Shown: piece after piece, positions 32,141 through 42,615 of the stretch
How positions within the stretch are numbered: position 1 is the stretch's first letter
Layout of the letters: each line of letters opens with the position of its first letter
Assembly: GCA_949293265.1 (NCBI GenBank)
Contig: CASFCK010000004.1
Span: 1-64,000 of the forward strand
From: an uncultured bacterium
GTDB taxonomy: Bacteria > Bacillota_I > Bacilli_A > Acholeplasmatales > Anaeroplasmataceae
Reading direction: 5' to 3'
Length of the DNA: 64,000 nt
The notes under the pieces: generated by a model
Seen by the model: only the letters and a program-made list of their open reading frames with translations
What the model was told of the DNA's origin: nothing
Database searches by the model: none
Position numbers and translations under genes: made by a program

Positions 32141-34834
32141 ATGCTAAGATTAAATAATGTTAAAAAAACATATGTAACCGGAGATTTAAAAGTTGAAGCC
32201 TTGAAGGGTATCAATTTATCATTTAGAGCTAATGAATTTGTAGCTATCTTAGGGCCATCTGGTTGTGGTAAAACCACATTACTTAATATTATTGGTGGAT
32301 TAGATCAATACACATCTGGTGATTTAATTATAGCTGGAAAAAGCACGAAAGAATTTAAAGCTAGAGATTGGGATATTTATCGTAATCATCGAATAGGTTT
32401 TGTATTTCAAAGTTATAATTTAATACCACATCAAACAATTTTACAAAATGTTGAATTAGCTTTAACTATTGCAGGTATTAGTAAAGAAGAAAGACAAAAG
32501 AAGGCAAAACAAGCATTAGATAAAGTTGGTTTAAAAGGCTTATATAAAAAGAAACCTGGTCAATTATCAGGAGGTCAATGTCAAAGAGTAGCAATAGCTA
32601 GATCATTAGTGAATGAACCAGAAATATTATTAGCTGACGAACCTACAGGAGCGTTAGATACAGAAACATCTATTCAAATTATGGATTTGATGAAAGAAGT
32701 AGCTAAAGATAAGTTAGTTATTATGGTTACTCATAACCCCGATTTAGCTTTAAAATATGCGACTAGGATTGTTAGATTATTAGATGGTAATGTCATAGAA
32801 GATAGTAGACCATTTAATAGTGAAGATGAAATTAAAGAAGTAAAAGAAATTAATGCTAAAAAAGAAAACCAAAAAGCAGAAAAAGCTAAAATGAGTTGGT
32901 GGACAGCTTTTAAATTATCGGCCAATAATTTATTATCAAAATCAAAAAGAACAATTTTAACTTGTATTGCTGGTAGTATTGGTATAGTTGGTGTATCAGC
33001 AGTTTTAGCTGTTTCTTCGGGTGTACAAGGTTACATTGATTCGATGCAAGATGATATGTTATCTGGTAATCCGATCACCATTGAAGAAACAACACTAGAT
33101 TTAGCATCTTTAATGGTTAATTTATCTATGGGTGAAAAACAAGAAATAATAGAAAATGCCGTTAATGTAGATTCATTATTGGAGTATATTTCTAAAAACT
33201 TAGTTGGTGACAATGCTTCAATCATTCAAAATGATATTGATAAAAATTATATAGACTATCTAAAGTCAATGCCTAGCGAATATTATAATGCAATGCAATT
33301 TGATTATGGTATTAATATTAATAATAATATCTATACCGATTTTAAAATTGGTGGCACAGTAGAAGAACCTGAATACCCATCTTTGACGACAATCAAGTCA
33401 ATGTATACATCACTACTTAATAGTCAACCTGACTTTCAACAATTCTCAAGTTTGATTATGTCACTTGGTAGTAGTATGAGTCAAGTTTTACCAAATGAAG
33501 AATATATAATGTCGCAATATGATTTAGAATATGGACATTTCCCAACTAAAGAAAACGAATTGTTGTTAGTTCTTAGTGATGATCAAAGCCTTACTGACTT
33601 AACTTTGGCTCAACTAGGCTATTATTCACAAGAAGAGTTTTTAGATTTAGCTTTGAACCCTGATGAAAACAACAAGCTACAATTTAGTTATGATGAAATA
33701 CTAAACAAGAAATTTTATTATTATAGTAATGATCAAATATATGAGCCTAATTTTACTAATCAAACTGACGCTATTGCTCATATAGAAAAGCCATTTAACT
33801 ATATTCCTTATAGTAATGAAATAGTAAACGGAGCACCTATAGAATTAGAAATAGTAGGTATAATTAAGCCAAAAGATAATTTATATTATGGCTCATTAAA
33901 AAGCGGTTTTTACTATACAGAAGCTTTAACACAAAAAGTTTTAAATGATTCAAAAAATTCACTAATTATGTTATTTGCTGAATTTATGATGGGTTATTTA
34001 AAATCAGATGATTTCTATTTTGGCTTTGAAGCAAAAGTTGCTGATAAAATTATGAAGGTTGGATATATCGGTTTTGATTACCATTTCTATGACATTAATT
34101 ATACGAAAACGTCTGTTGACGGAAGCACTTTACCAAGTGGTATTTCAAGTGGTATGCTATCTATGATGGGAAATGTATCAAATTTAGGACCTTCTATTCG
34201 GGAGTTAGGAGGTAAAGATATACCAAATTCAATCTATATTTATCCACTATCTTTTGAAGAAAAAAATTTAGTTACAGATTATTTAGATGCTTGGAATAAT
34301 AAGGGAACTGTTACTTTTACTAATTCAAATGGAGATGTGGTATCTTTAGATAAAGATGAAAGATTAAACGAAATCACATATACTGATACAATGGAAATTA
34401 TTATTACTATAATTAATGGCCTAATAGACATTGTTACAGTTGCATTAATTTGTTTCACTGCACTATCACTTGTTGTGTCATGTGTTATGATCGCAATAAT
34501 AACTTATGTTTCTGTAATGGAAAGAGTTAAAGAAATTGGTGTTATTAGAGCTCTTGGTGGTAGAAAGAAAGATGTATCTAATTTATTTAATGCTGAAACA
34601 ATGATTATTGGAGCGGCTTCTGGATTATTTGGTTTAGCTGTAACATATATTTTATCAATAATATTAAATTTGATAATTGATGCTAAATTTAATATTTATC
34701 CAATAGCTAATTTACCATGGTGGCAAGCTTTAATAATGCTATTAATAAGCGTTTTATTAACTGCTATATCAGGATTTATCCCAGCTAGATCAGCAGCTAA
34801 AAAAGATCCAGCTGTAGCGCTAAGAACTGAATAA
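32141..34834 (+). CDS. MacB-type ABC transporter, fused ATPase and FtsX-like permease
   Basis: This protein of about 897 residues has an N-terminal ATPase: Walker A G-P-S-G-C-G-K-T-T, signature L-S-G-G-Q-C-Q-R, Walker B I-L-L-A-D-E-P. A membrane segment follows near 265-290 after the K-S-K-R-T motif, then a large extracytoplasmic domain (about 295-750) and three C-terminal membrane segments with E-R-V-K-E-I-G-V-I-R-A-L-G-G. MacB-type machines move lipoproteins, peptides or antimicrobials by mechanotransmission. ATG 32141 was chosen over a TTG five codons earlier because GGAG is well spaced. The extracytoplasmic domain is large for the family. The gene has its own terminator and no partner adaptor. 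Confidence 0.88.
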   Translation: MLRLNNVKKTYVTGDLKVEALKGINLSFRANEFVAILGPSGCGKTTLLNIIGGLDQYTSGDLIIAGKSTKEFKARDWDIYRNHRIGFVFQSYNLIPHQTILQNVELALTIAGISKEERQKKAKQALDKVGLKGLYKKKPGQLSGGQCQRVAIARSLVNEPEILLADEPTGALDTETSIQIMDLMKEVAKDKLVIMVTHNPDLALKYATRIVRLLDGNVIEDSRPFNSEDEIKEVKEINAKKENQKAEKAKMSWWTAFKLSANNLLSKSKRTILTCIAGSIGIVGVSAVLAVSSGVQGYIDSMQDDMLSGNPITIEETTLDLASLMVNLSMGEKQEIIENAVNVDSLLEYISKNLVGDNASIIQNDIDKNYIDYLKSMPSEYYNAMQFDYGININNNIYTDFKIGGTVEEPEYPSLTTIKSMYTSLLNSQPDFQQFSSLIMSLGSSMSQVLPNEEYIMSQYDLEYGHFPTKENELLLVLSDDQSLTDLTLAQLGYYSQEEFLDLALNPDENNKLQFSYDEILNKKFYYYSNDQIYEPNFTNQTDAIAHIEKPFNYIPYSNEIVNGAPIELEIVGIIKPKDNLYYGSLKSGFYYTEALTQKVLNDSKNSLIMLFAEFMMGYLKSDDFYFGFEAKVADKIMKVGYIGFDYHFYDINYTKTSVDGSTLPSGISSGMLSMMGNVSNLGPSIRELGGKDIPNSIYIYPLSFEEKNLVTDYLDAWNNKGTVTFTNSNGDVVSLDKDERLNEITYTDTMEIIITIINGLIDIVTVALICFTALSLVVSCVMIAIITYVSVMERVKEIGVIRALGGRKKDVSNLFNAETMIIGAASGLFGLAVTYILSIILNLIIDAKFNIYPIANLPWWQALIMLLISVLLTAISGFIPARSAAKKDPAVALRTE

Positions 34835-34851
34835 TCATTATTTTAAATGTT

Positions 34852-34882
34852 AAAAAATGAACTGTTTTTAGTTCATTTTTTT
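34852..34882 (+). terminator. Terminator after the MacB-type gene
   Basis: Hairpin AAAAAATGAACT/AGTTCATTTTTT with a T-rich 3' side. Confidence 0.85.
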
Positions 34883-34992
34883 GTCTTTAATATAAAATAA
34901 AGTTTGCATATATATATATATGTTAAAATGAAGGTACAAGAAACCAGTTTCAAATGGGGTAAAAGTTTTGTTGTTAAAGAAAGAAGGGATTA

Positions 34993-35760
34993 ATGATGAA
35001 GAAAAAAATAACAAAAGTTTTGTTTTTATTAATACCATTAATTTTAATATTTTTAATTAGTTGTAGTGATAAACAAACTAAAAATGTAACAGAACAAGAT
35101 AAACAATTGAGCCAAAAAATAGCTAGTAAAGAATATAATTCTACCCCTAACCCAGGTGATAATTGGTATTTTGCTGATGTTATGTCTTTAAGTGATGATA
35201 CATATCATACTACTTTAATAGAAATAAAATTAGATAAAGTTGTTAATGTTTATTGTACTTTAGCTGAATATGATGTTCAAAACACTTACGACTTTATCAG
35301 CAATAATATCGACAATATCTATTATGAAGTAAGTAATGATGTTGATCAAAACGCAATAGATCAATTTTATTTATATGATATTTTTTATTTATATGATTAT
35401 GAGGCTAATAAAGAATTAAATGAACAAACTAAATTTCTTTATTGTGCTAAAATAGTTGATATTAAACCGGGTAAATATATTATAGGTAGAGATATAACTA
35501 AAACAAATGATTACTATGACGATCTAGAATACTATGATTTTGTTTATATTTTATATAATAGTTTAGATTATTATGATGGTTATGTTTTATTATTCGATGA
35601 TAGAAATAGTATGACTTATACATATTCTAAAAGCTTTTATGAACAATATTCTAGTATTATTTATGAAAAATATTTAACGAAAGAATATTATTTTGAAGAT
35701 AATAATCAAAAAAGATATAAGGTTAATTTTGAAAGCTTATTAAGAGATATCAATTCATAA
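34993..35760 (+). CDS. Hypothetical lipoprotein
   Basis: This 255-residue protein has a basic start (M-M-K-K-K-I-T-K), a hydrophobic stretch and a lipobox L-I-S-C at about 21-24, so it is membrane-anchored outside the cell. The mature part is rich in Asp, Tyr and Asn and has no recognised domain. It stands alone after the MacB terminator. AAGGG precedes ATG 34993; the adjacent ATG would serve equally. Confidence 0.65.
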   Translation: MMKKKITKVLFLLIPLILIFLISCSDKQTKNVTEQDKQLSQKIASKEYNSTPNPGDNWYFADVMSLSDDTYHTTLIEIKLDKVVNVYCTLAEYDVQNTYDFISNNIDNIYYEVSNDVDQNAIDQFYLYDIFYLYDYEANKELNEQTKFLYCAKIVDIKPGKYIIGRDITKTNDYYDDLEYYDFVYILYNSLDYYDGYVLLFDDRNSMTYTYSKSFYEQYSSIIYEKYLTKEYYFEDNNQKRYKVNFESLLRDINS

Positions 35761-35950
35761 ACAATTTAACCGTAATTTACCATAATTTTATAGTAATTTT
35801 CCATGACAAATAAATAATTTAACGAATGTTATTAGTTATAATATAGCCACAACAAAGGAAAGGTGGATAGTTATATTATTTGTTGTCTAATATACTTTTA
35901 TAAAATTTACTCTCCCTATTTATAATTATAATAAGATAAACAAATTTATG

Positions 35951-35978
35951 AGAAGCAGTCTTTTTACTGCTTCTTTTT
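35951..35978 (+). terminator. Terminator upstream of xpt
   Basis: Hairpin AGAAGCAGT/ACTGCTTCT followed by a T5 run. It lies between a TATAAT at 35837-35842 and xpt, in a 259-base gap with no convincing gene, so it could end a short RNA or attenuate xpt. The sequence lacks the conserved core of the purine riboswitch. Confidence 0.7.
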
Positions 35979-36019
35979 GTCTTTTAATTAGTATATAATA
36001 TAGGCGATGTGAGGTTTAT

Positions 36020-36595
36020 ATGAAGAAATTAGAAGAATATATTAAAGCTAATGGTCAAATTATAAGTGACGATATTTTAAAAGTTGATAATTTTTTAAAT
36101 CAATTAGTAGATGTTAATTTACTATCTGAGATGGCTCATACTTGGTATGAAGAGTTTAAAAATCAAGGAGTTAATAAAATATTAACTATTGAAGCTTCAG
36201 GTATAGCTATAGCTACAATGGTTGCTAGTGTATTTAAAGTTCCTTTATTATTTGCTAAAAAGAGTAAAACAACTAATATGTCAAACAACCTATATCAAGC
36301 TAAAGTTTTTTCTTTCACACATCAAAAAGAAAATGTGATCGCAGTTGACAAATCATATTTAACAAAAGATGACAAAGTTTTAATAATTGATGATTTTTTA
36401 GCCAATGGACAAGCTGTCCTAGGGTTAATGGAATTAGCTCGACAAGCAGGTGCTAATGTTATTGGGGTTGGAATAGCGATTGAAAAAGGTTTTCAAAAGG
36501 CTGGCGATATGTTAAGAAGTAAAGGTTTTAACATTAAAAGTTTAGCAATTATAGATAAAATGGATCCTAGCAGTAAGGAAATAATTTTTAGGTAA
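36020..36595 (+). CDS. xpt: Xanthine phosphoribosyltransferase
   Basis: This 191-residue type I phosphoribosyltransferase converts xanthine to XMP. It starts K-K-L-E-E-Y-I and has I-E-A-S-G-I-A-I-A, F-A-K-K-S-K-T and the PRPP motif V-L-I-I-D-D-F-L-A-N-G-Q-A, all characteristic of Xpt. An AT-rich -10 (TATAAT, about 35994-35999) lies 20 bases before the ATG. A purine permease follows at 38092 on the other strand, so the two functions are neighbours but not an operon. Confidence 0.92.
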   Translation: MKKLEEYIKANGQIISDDILKVDNFLNQLVDVNLLSEMAHTWYEEFKNQGVNKILTIEASGIAIATMVASVFKVPLLFAKKSKTTNMSNNLYQAKVFSFTHQKENVIAVDKSYLTKDDKVLIIDDFLANGQAVLGLMELARQAGANVIGVGIAIEKGFQKAGDMLRSKGFNIKSLAIIDKMDPSSKEIIFR

Positions 36596-36688
36596 ATGAA
36601 TAATAAAATAAGGAGGAAGCTAGTAAACTGGTTCAAAAGTCAAGGACAAAAAAGTTGACAGTAGTAAAAAGTAAATATTTAACAAGTT

Positions 36689-36716
36689 AAGGAGGAAGTT
36701 ATCTTCCTCCTTATTG
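36689..36716 (+). terminator. Hairpin after xpt
   Basis: The stem AAGGAGGAAG/CTTCCTCCTT is followed by an imperfect T-rich stretch. The AAGGAGGAAG arm also occurs once nearby at about 36610-36619. Confidence 0.5.
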
Positions 36717-36761
36717 TTTTGGTTTTTGTCAAAAAGTCGCTATAAAAAGTGTGGTATTATT

Positions 36762-38100
36762 ATGTATAAAAGAAAAATAGAAGATATATTAATTAAACAA
36801 GCTCCTATATTAAAAAAAGCTAAGGAAGCTATTGTTATTAAAGGCCCAAGACAAGTTGGTAAAACGACGATTGCCTTAAAATATGCTAGAAGAAATTAAA
36901 AAAATGTTATTTATGTTAATTTTATGGATAAACCACAAATCAAATCGGTTTTTAACGGAGAATTAAATGTGGAAACTATTATTAGAGGGTTATCAGCATA
37001 CATACCTAATTCTAAGTTTGAACCATTTAAAACAATAATTGTTTTAGATGAGGTACAAGAGTGTGCTAATGCTAGGTATTCAATTAAACCATTCATGGAA
37101 GACGGAAGATATGATGTAATAGCTACTGGTTCATTATTAGGAATTAAAGGCTATAGTAAAATGGAAGGTATAAAGATTCCGGTTGGGTATGAATCAACTT
37201 TTTATATGTCTTCTTTATATTTTGAAGAATATATAATGGCTAAAGGAATAGATTTAAGCGTTATTGCATATTTAAAAGATGCATTAGTGAAATTTAAAAA
37301 AATTGATGATGCTATACACAAAAAAATGTTAGATTTATTTAATGAATACATCATTGTAGGTGGTATGCCTAGGGTGGTTTCAATATTTTTAGAAAATAAT
37401 GATCTAAATTTAACACGCAAAATAAAGCGTGACATTTTAGAAACATATAAAGATGATTTTGGTAAACATTTGAATGAACTTGAAAAAACAATAATTAAAC
37501 AAACAGAGCTGAATAGAATATTAGACGTTTATAAAACTCTACCTTTTCAATTAGCTAAAGAAAATAAAAAATTTCAATATAGTGGTATAAAAAAAGGTGC
37601 TAGAAGTAGTGAATATTATGAAGCTATATCATGCTAGAAGAAGCAGGATTAGTAAATGTTGCAAGAAACTTAACTAGTATAGTTCTTCCTTTTAATGCAT
37701 ATGCAAATGAATTTAAACTATATTTTTTTGATAGTGGATTATTTATCTCTATGTTAGATGATGAAGCTGCTAAAGATATATTAAATGGTAATTTAGGAAT
37801 ATATAAAGGGGCTATCTTTGAAAATGCGGTAGCTGATTGTTTAGGAAAAAAACAGCTACCGCTCTATTATTATAGTAAAAATAGTGGTTTAGAATTAGAT
37901 TTTTTAGTTAGATATAAAAATGATATTATTCCCCTTGAAGTTAAAGCTAAGGACGGGAATGCTAAAAGTCAAAAACAGTATTAAATGATGATAAATACAA
38001 TTTAAAATATGGAATTAAATTAAGTAAAAACAATTTAGGAATAAGTAATAAAATTATTACAATACCTTATTATTTAGTTTCATTTTTGGAATTAAATTAA
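36762..38100 (+). pseudogene. DUF4143/AAA-14-type ATPase, disrupted in three places
   Basis: The reassembled gene encodes an ATPase with a C-terminal DUF4143/nuclease-like domain, a family common in gut bacteria and of unknown function. Visible parts are Walker A G-P-R-Q-V-G-K-T, Walker B I-I-V-L-D-E-V-Q, A-T-G-S-L-L-G, and near the end L-E-L-D-F-L-V and I-P-L-E-V-K-A. An in-frame TAA at 36897-36899 breaks it after the Walker A. One-base losses near 37628 and in an A run near 37974 each shift the frame. Restoring them gives a continuous protein ending at TAA 38098-38100. A second broken member is at 55888. Confidence 0.85.
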
Positions 38101-39420
38101 CATTAAAACATAATATATAATAAAGAATATACTTAATATTAAAAGTAATGGATGAATATTTTCTTTAAATTTCCTTGTTTTATCATAGGTTAATAAATTA
38201 ATTATTGTAATTGTAATAGTAGCAAAAGCTATACCATTGATAATAGAATAAGTAAGAGGCATAAATAGGATGGCAAAAAAACTAGGTATAGCAACTTTAA
38301 TATCTGTAAAATCTATTTCCTTTAAATCTACTAATGATGAAACACCAATCATAATCAGTATACTTGAAGTTATTTCTACACCAATTAAGCTTAGAAGTGG
38401 TGATAAGAATAAAGCTAAAACTAATAAAATTAAGGTTATAACATTAGCTAAGCCAGTTCTTGCGCCTTCTTTTACGCCTGTTGAAGTTTCAGCAAGAATA
38501 CAAGCAGGACTAGTTCCGCAGAAACTAGAAACAAAAAAGCCTAAGCTATCAGCTAGCATAACTTTGTTCATTTCTTTTCGATCAGATAGATTTAGGTCAT
38601 TTGTTGTTATTATTATACTACCTAAAGATGAAAATAAAGCTAGGAAGGTTATTGAAAATAAAGCGATTATAATATTAGTAAAATCAGAGCCTTCAAATGT
38701 AGTGAATCCTTTAATAAAACCGCTAAAGTAAGGCATTTCTGGTAATGATACTATACCTTGATAATTAAGATCTTCTTTAAAAATAACCTTTAGGATAATC
38801 GATATAATTAAAGTTGAAATTAAAGTTATTATTATACTACCTTTAATTTTTAATACTGTTAGAATAATGATTATGATTAAACTAAATAAAGCAGTTAAAG
38901 TAATAGGATTTGAAAAATCACCTAAGGCAACTATAGTAGAATTATCAGATACGACCAAACCACTGTTTTTAAGACCAATCATACAAATAAATAAGCCAAT
39001 ACCAATACTTATAGATTTAACTAAAAAGCTTGGCATAGCGTTTAATATTTTTATTCTTAGATTTGTAATTGTTAAAATAAAGAAAATAATAGCTGATAAT
39101 AGGGTTAATGCTAAGCCTTCTGAATAAGTAAAGCCTAAATTATTACAAACTGTAATAGCTAAAACAGAGTTTAATCCCATCGCAGGTGCCATAGCTAAAG
39201 GTTTATTAGCGATAATAGTCATAATAAGAGTGGCGATAATCGCGCATAATACAGTACCTGTATATAATGCCTGTTGGCTAGCTTCTTCATTAGCAATTAT
39301 TTCGGGATTTAAAAACAAAACATAACAGATGGAAAAGAAAGTTATTATTCCTCCTAGTATTTCTCTAGTTAAGGTTGTGTTATATTTATCAAGCTTAAAT
39401 ATTTTATTTAAAAAAGTCAT
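38092..39420 (-). CDS. NCS2-family purine permease (guanine/hypoxanthine, PbuG/AzgA type)
   Basis: This protein of about 442 residues has 12-14 membrane segments. It starts L-T-R-E-I-L-G-G-I-I-T-F-F and has M-A-P-A-M-G-L-N-S, matching the AzgA/PbuG subgroup of proton-coupled purine importers. The segment G-T-S-P-A-C-I-L-A-E-T-S-T-G-V-K-E-G-A-R-T-G-L is also typical of the subgroup. ATG 39420 was chosen since AGGTGA precedes it. Its 3' end overlaps the convergent pseudogene by 9 bases. It probably supplies bases to Hpt and Xpt. Confidence 0.9.
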   Translation of the reverse strand: MTFLNKIFKLDKYNTTLTREILGGIITFFSICYVLFLNPEIIANEEASQQALYTGTVLCAIIATLIMTIIANKPLAMAPAMGLNSVLAITVCNNLGFTYSEGLALTLLSAIIFFILTITNLRIKILNAMPSFLVKSISIGIGLFICMIGLKNSGLVVSDNSTIVALGDFSNPITLTALFSLIIIIILTVLKIKGSIIITLISTLIISIILKVIFKEDLNYQGIVSLPEMPYFSGFIKGFTTFEGSDFTNIIIALFSITFLALFSSLGSIIITTNDLNLSDRKEMNKVMLADSLGFFVSSFCGTSPACILAETSTGVKEGARTGLANVITLILLVLALFLSPLLSLIGVEITSSILIMIGVSSLVDLKEIDFTDIKVAIPSFFAILFMPLTYSIINGIAFATITITIINLLTYDKTRKFKENIHPLLLILSIFFIIYYVLMLI

Positions 39421-39518
39421 TGTATCACCTAGCTTCATTATAACAAATCTATTAAATAAGACAATAAAAACTTGTAAAAGAATAAGCTATATTTTATAAT
39501 GACAAAAGGTGATTATTT

Positions 39519-41225
39519 ATGTTTAAATCTTTTATATCTTATTATAAACCATATAAATTAATATTTAGTTTAGATATGATAGCTTCATTTTTCGTTTCAG
39601 CTATAGCTATGGTATATCCAATTTTAACCCAATATATGTTAGAAGATTTTATACCAAATCAAAAAATTAATTTAGTTATTATATTTGGATTGACACTACT
39701 TTTCTTATATTTAATAAGAATGTATTTAAAATATTTCGTGCAATATTATGGACATTGTATGGGCGTTAGTATGCAAGCCGATATGCGTAGAGATATGTTT
39801 AAAAAACTCGAAAAAATGCCATTTTCTTTTTATGATGAACATGAAAGTGGAAAGATCATGTCACGAATGGTTAATGATTTACAAGTGGTTTCTGAACTTG
39901 CTCATCATGGACCTGAAAATATTTTCATTTGTGGTTTTATGATTATAGGTTCGTTTATTTACTTAGCTATTTTAAATTGGGCTTTAACATTAATTATTTT
40001 TGCTTGTGTACCGGTTTTGGCTTTTATATCTTTATTTATGCGCAAAAGAATGGATGATGCATTTACTAAAACCAGAATAGAAACAGCAGTTATTAATGCT
40101 AATTTAGAATCATCTATTGCGGGAATAAGAGTTACTAAAGCTTACAATAATGAAAATTTTGAAGAAGAAAAATTTCAAAAAGGCAATAAGAGTTTTGTTA
40201 GTGCTAGATCTAAAGCCTATAAAAGAATGGGGCAATTTGGAGCTAGTACAGGTTTTATTACGGATGTTTTTAATGTTATTGTTTTATTAGCTGGTGGCAT
40301 ATTCTTATATTATGATCAAATCAATTTTGCTGAATATAGTGCCTTTATAGTATCTGTTAATTTATTTATTACACCATTAACTACTTTTATTAACTTTGTA
40401 GAAACATATCAAGATGGTGTAACTGGTTTTAGAAGATTTTATGAAATTATGCAATTAGATGAAGAAAAAGATACTAATGTCATTAAAAATATTAAATTAA
40501 GTGGGAATATTGAATTTAAAAATGTGACATTTAAATATGACTCTAGCAATGACATTTTAACTGATTTTAGTCTAAATATTAAGCAAGGTCAAAAAGTTGC
40601 CTTAGTAGGTCCTTCAGGTGGCGGTAAAACAACAATTTGTCATTTATTACCTCATTTTTATGATATTACTAATGGTGATATTTTATTTGATAATGAATCA
40701 ATTAATAATATTTCTAATTATGATTTAAGGCAAAATATCGGTATTGTTCAACAAGATGTGTTTTTGTTTAATGATACAATTAAAGAAAACATAAGATATG
40801 GTAAATTAGATGCTAGTGATGAAGAAGTATATAAAGCTGCTAAACTAGCGAGAATAGATGAAGACATTTTAAAAATGCCAAATGGTTACGATACTGTAAT
40901 TGGTGAAAGAGGAGTCAAATTATCAGGTGGTCAAAAACAAAGACTAAGTATAGCCCGAGTTTTCTTAAAAGATCCTAGTATTTTAATCTTAGATGAAGCT
41001 ACAAGTGCTCTTGATAACGCTACTGAACTACAAATAGAAAAAGCCTTAGATGATCTAGCTAAAAATAGAACAACATTAGTTGTAGCACATAGATTATCAA
41101 CTATTTTTAATTCCGATTTAATATGCGTAATAGAAGATGGTAAGTTAATTGAAAAAGGAAATCATGATGAATTATTAAAACAAGAAGGGGTTTATAAAAA
41201 ATTATATGAAACGACAATTAAATAA
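39519..41225 (+). CDS. Exporter-type ABC transporter, fused membrane and ATPase domains
   Basis: This 568-residue half-transporter has six membrane helices in residues 15-310. Its ATPase has Walker A G-P-S-G-G-G-K-T-T, Q-loop Q-Q-D-V-F-L-F, signature L-S-G-G-Q-K-Q-R and Walker B I-L-I-L-D-E-A. This is the MsbA/LmrA-like multidrug or lipid exporter layout, able to act as a homodimer or with the protein at 42616. The next gene starts inside its last codons, a 20-base overlap. The substrate is not predictable. Confidence 0.88.
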   Translation: MFKSFISYYKPYKLIFSLDMIASFFVSAIAMVYPILTQYMLEDFIPNQKINLVIIFGLTLLFLYLIRMYLKYFVQYYGHCMGVSMQADMRRDMFKKLEKMPFSFYDEHESGKIMSRMVNDLQVVSELAHHGPENIFICGFMIIGSFIYLAILNWALTLIIFACVPVLAFISLFMRKRMDDAFTKTRIETAVINANLESSIAGIRVTKAYNNENFEEEKFQKGNKSFVSARSKAYKRMGQFGASTGFITDVFNVIVLLAGGIFLYYDQINFAEYSAFIVSVNLFITPLTTFINFVETYQDGVTGFRRFYEIMQLDEEKDTNVIKNIKLSGNIEFKNVTFKYDSSNDILTDFSLNIKQGQKVALVGPSGGGKTTICHLLPHFYDITNGDILFDNESINNISNYDLRQNIGIVQQDVFLFNDTIKENIRYGKLDASDEEVYKAAKLARIDEDILKMPNGYDTVIGERGVKLSGGQKQRLSIARVFLKDPSILILDEATSALDNATELQIEKALDDLAKNRTTLVVAHRLSTIFNSDLICVIEDGKLIEKGNHDELLKQEGVYKKLYETTIK

Positions 41226-42438
41226 AATATTGGTACTTGTTTATTTATTGAGTTCTATTTTTGTTTCTTTTATACCTAATACAATGGAAGCATTTATGTA
41301 TTATAAACCATCTTTTTTAGTGGCTAATATTTTACAAATAATATCATTCACTAATTTTTTATGGTTAATCTTAGCCTTACTATATGATAGTAAAATGGCT
41401 AAATGTAACGCTTTTTATATTGCTTTACCTTCAACTATATTTAAATTTATCTTCATTAAAGATTATTTATCTTTTTATGAAGTTAATTATTTTCATTTAT
41501 TTGCGTTATTATTTAATTTAATTTTAGAAATAATATTATCCATCTATTTATATTTTAAATTAGAAGATAAAAAATATAATTTTAAATATTTATTATACCA
41601 ACTAATAATTTTAATATTATTTATTCCCCAAAATGCATTTAATCCATTAGCAATAAAATTAGCTAAAAATAGTTTTTTTAACTTTACTAATTTTAGTTTA
41701 TGGCATTTTATGTTTTTGTTTTTATTTATCTTATCAGCTATAATCCTATATTTATTTTTAAAAAACAAAAATAAGAGACAAATTCAAATTGTTTTACTTT
41801 CCTTATCTTTAATAATTTTATTCAATTTATTAAATAGATTTTCTTATACAGCTTTATATAATTATCAAGAAACAACAGGCATTTATGGCGCTATACCTTT
41901 ATATATTTGTAGTTTTGGTTCAGTTCTATTACCAATAGCTATCTATTCTAACAATAAAAAATTTATGAGTATTTTATTTTTAATTAATTGTCCAGGAGCC
42001 ATAATTGTCCTTGTAAACCCTACTACAGGCATAGTAGATATATTTACATATAATGTTTTACACTTTTTCTATATTCATATTTTATTATTTATTACAACTT
42101 TAATGTTACCGATCTATTTAGATGCTAAACCTAGTAAAGGTACAGTTTTGAATGCTGGGATAGCTTTATTAATTTATTTTATTATTGTGTCATTAATTAA
42201 TGCGGTTGTTTATTGTTATACTAATTATGATGCTAATTTTTCTTTTGTTACGACAAGCCCAATAAAGGTAGGAATAGAGAAATATTTACAATTTCATTTA
42301 TTTGGATTAACTTATTCTATATTATATTTATTAATATTATGGTTAGTTCAATATGGGCTTGCGACCATTACATATTATATTTATAAAATAATTTATAAAA
42401 TCAAATTCAAAAATATAGTTTTAACTAAAGACCAATAA
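41206..42438 (+). CDS. YwaF/TMEM164-like integral membrane protein
   Basis: This 410-residue protein is almost entirely membrane helices, about ten segments. The later half has I-P-L-Y-I-C-S-F-G-S, N-C-P-G-A-I-I and F-Y-I-H-I-L-L-F, which resemble the conserved polar and His residues of the YwaF/TMEM164 family. Members are proposed to act on lipid acyl chains. ATG 41206 overlaps the exporter gene, so the two are translated together, perhaps in envelope lipid handling. Family assignment is by motif only. Confidence 0.5.
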   Translation: MKRQLNKILVLVYLLSSIFVSFIPNTMEAFMYYKPSFLVANILQIISFTNFLWLILALLYDSKMAKCNAFYIALPSTIFKFIFIKDYLSFYEVNYFHLFALLFNLILEIILSIYLYFKLEDKKYNFKYLLYQLIILILFIPQNAFNPLAIKLAKNSFFNFTNFSLWHFMFLFLFILSAIILYLFLKNKNKRQIQIVLLSLSLIILFNLLNRFSYTALYNYQETTGIYGAIPLYICSFGSVLLPIAIYSNNKKFMSILFLINCPGAIIVLVNPTTGIVDIFTYNVLHFFYIHILLFITTLMLPIYLDAKPSKGTVLNAGIALLIYFIIVSLINAVVYCYTNYDANFSFVTTSPIKVGIEKYLQFHLFGLTYSILYLLILWLVQYGLATITYYIYKIIYKIKFKNIVLTKDQ

Positions 42439-42615
42439 TTATATAATACTTATTTTTAATATAATTTAACACGAAGTTAGATTTCTATATATAAAAGATT
42501 TGGTTAGTTTTTAAAACAATAATTTTGATATATATATACATTGCTTCTTTATTAAATGACAAATTCTTATCGTGTAAATATTATAAATTAATTTGATGAA
42601 AGGCAGGTTATAGTT

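Noticed and set aside
35868-35930. Tiny frame starting GTG downstream of a GGAAAGG
   Set aside because: About 20 codons with no hydrophobic-charged pattern, no antisense promoter and a poor spacing; indistinguishable from chance.
35849-35999. Purine riboswitch before xpt
   Set aside because: The conserved J1/2, J2/3 and J3/1 core is not visible; only a plain terminator hairpin is present.
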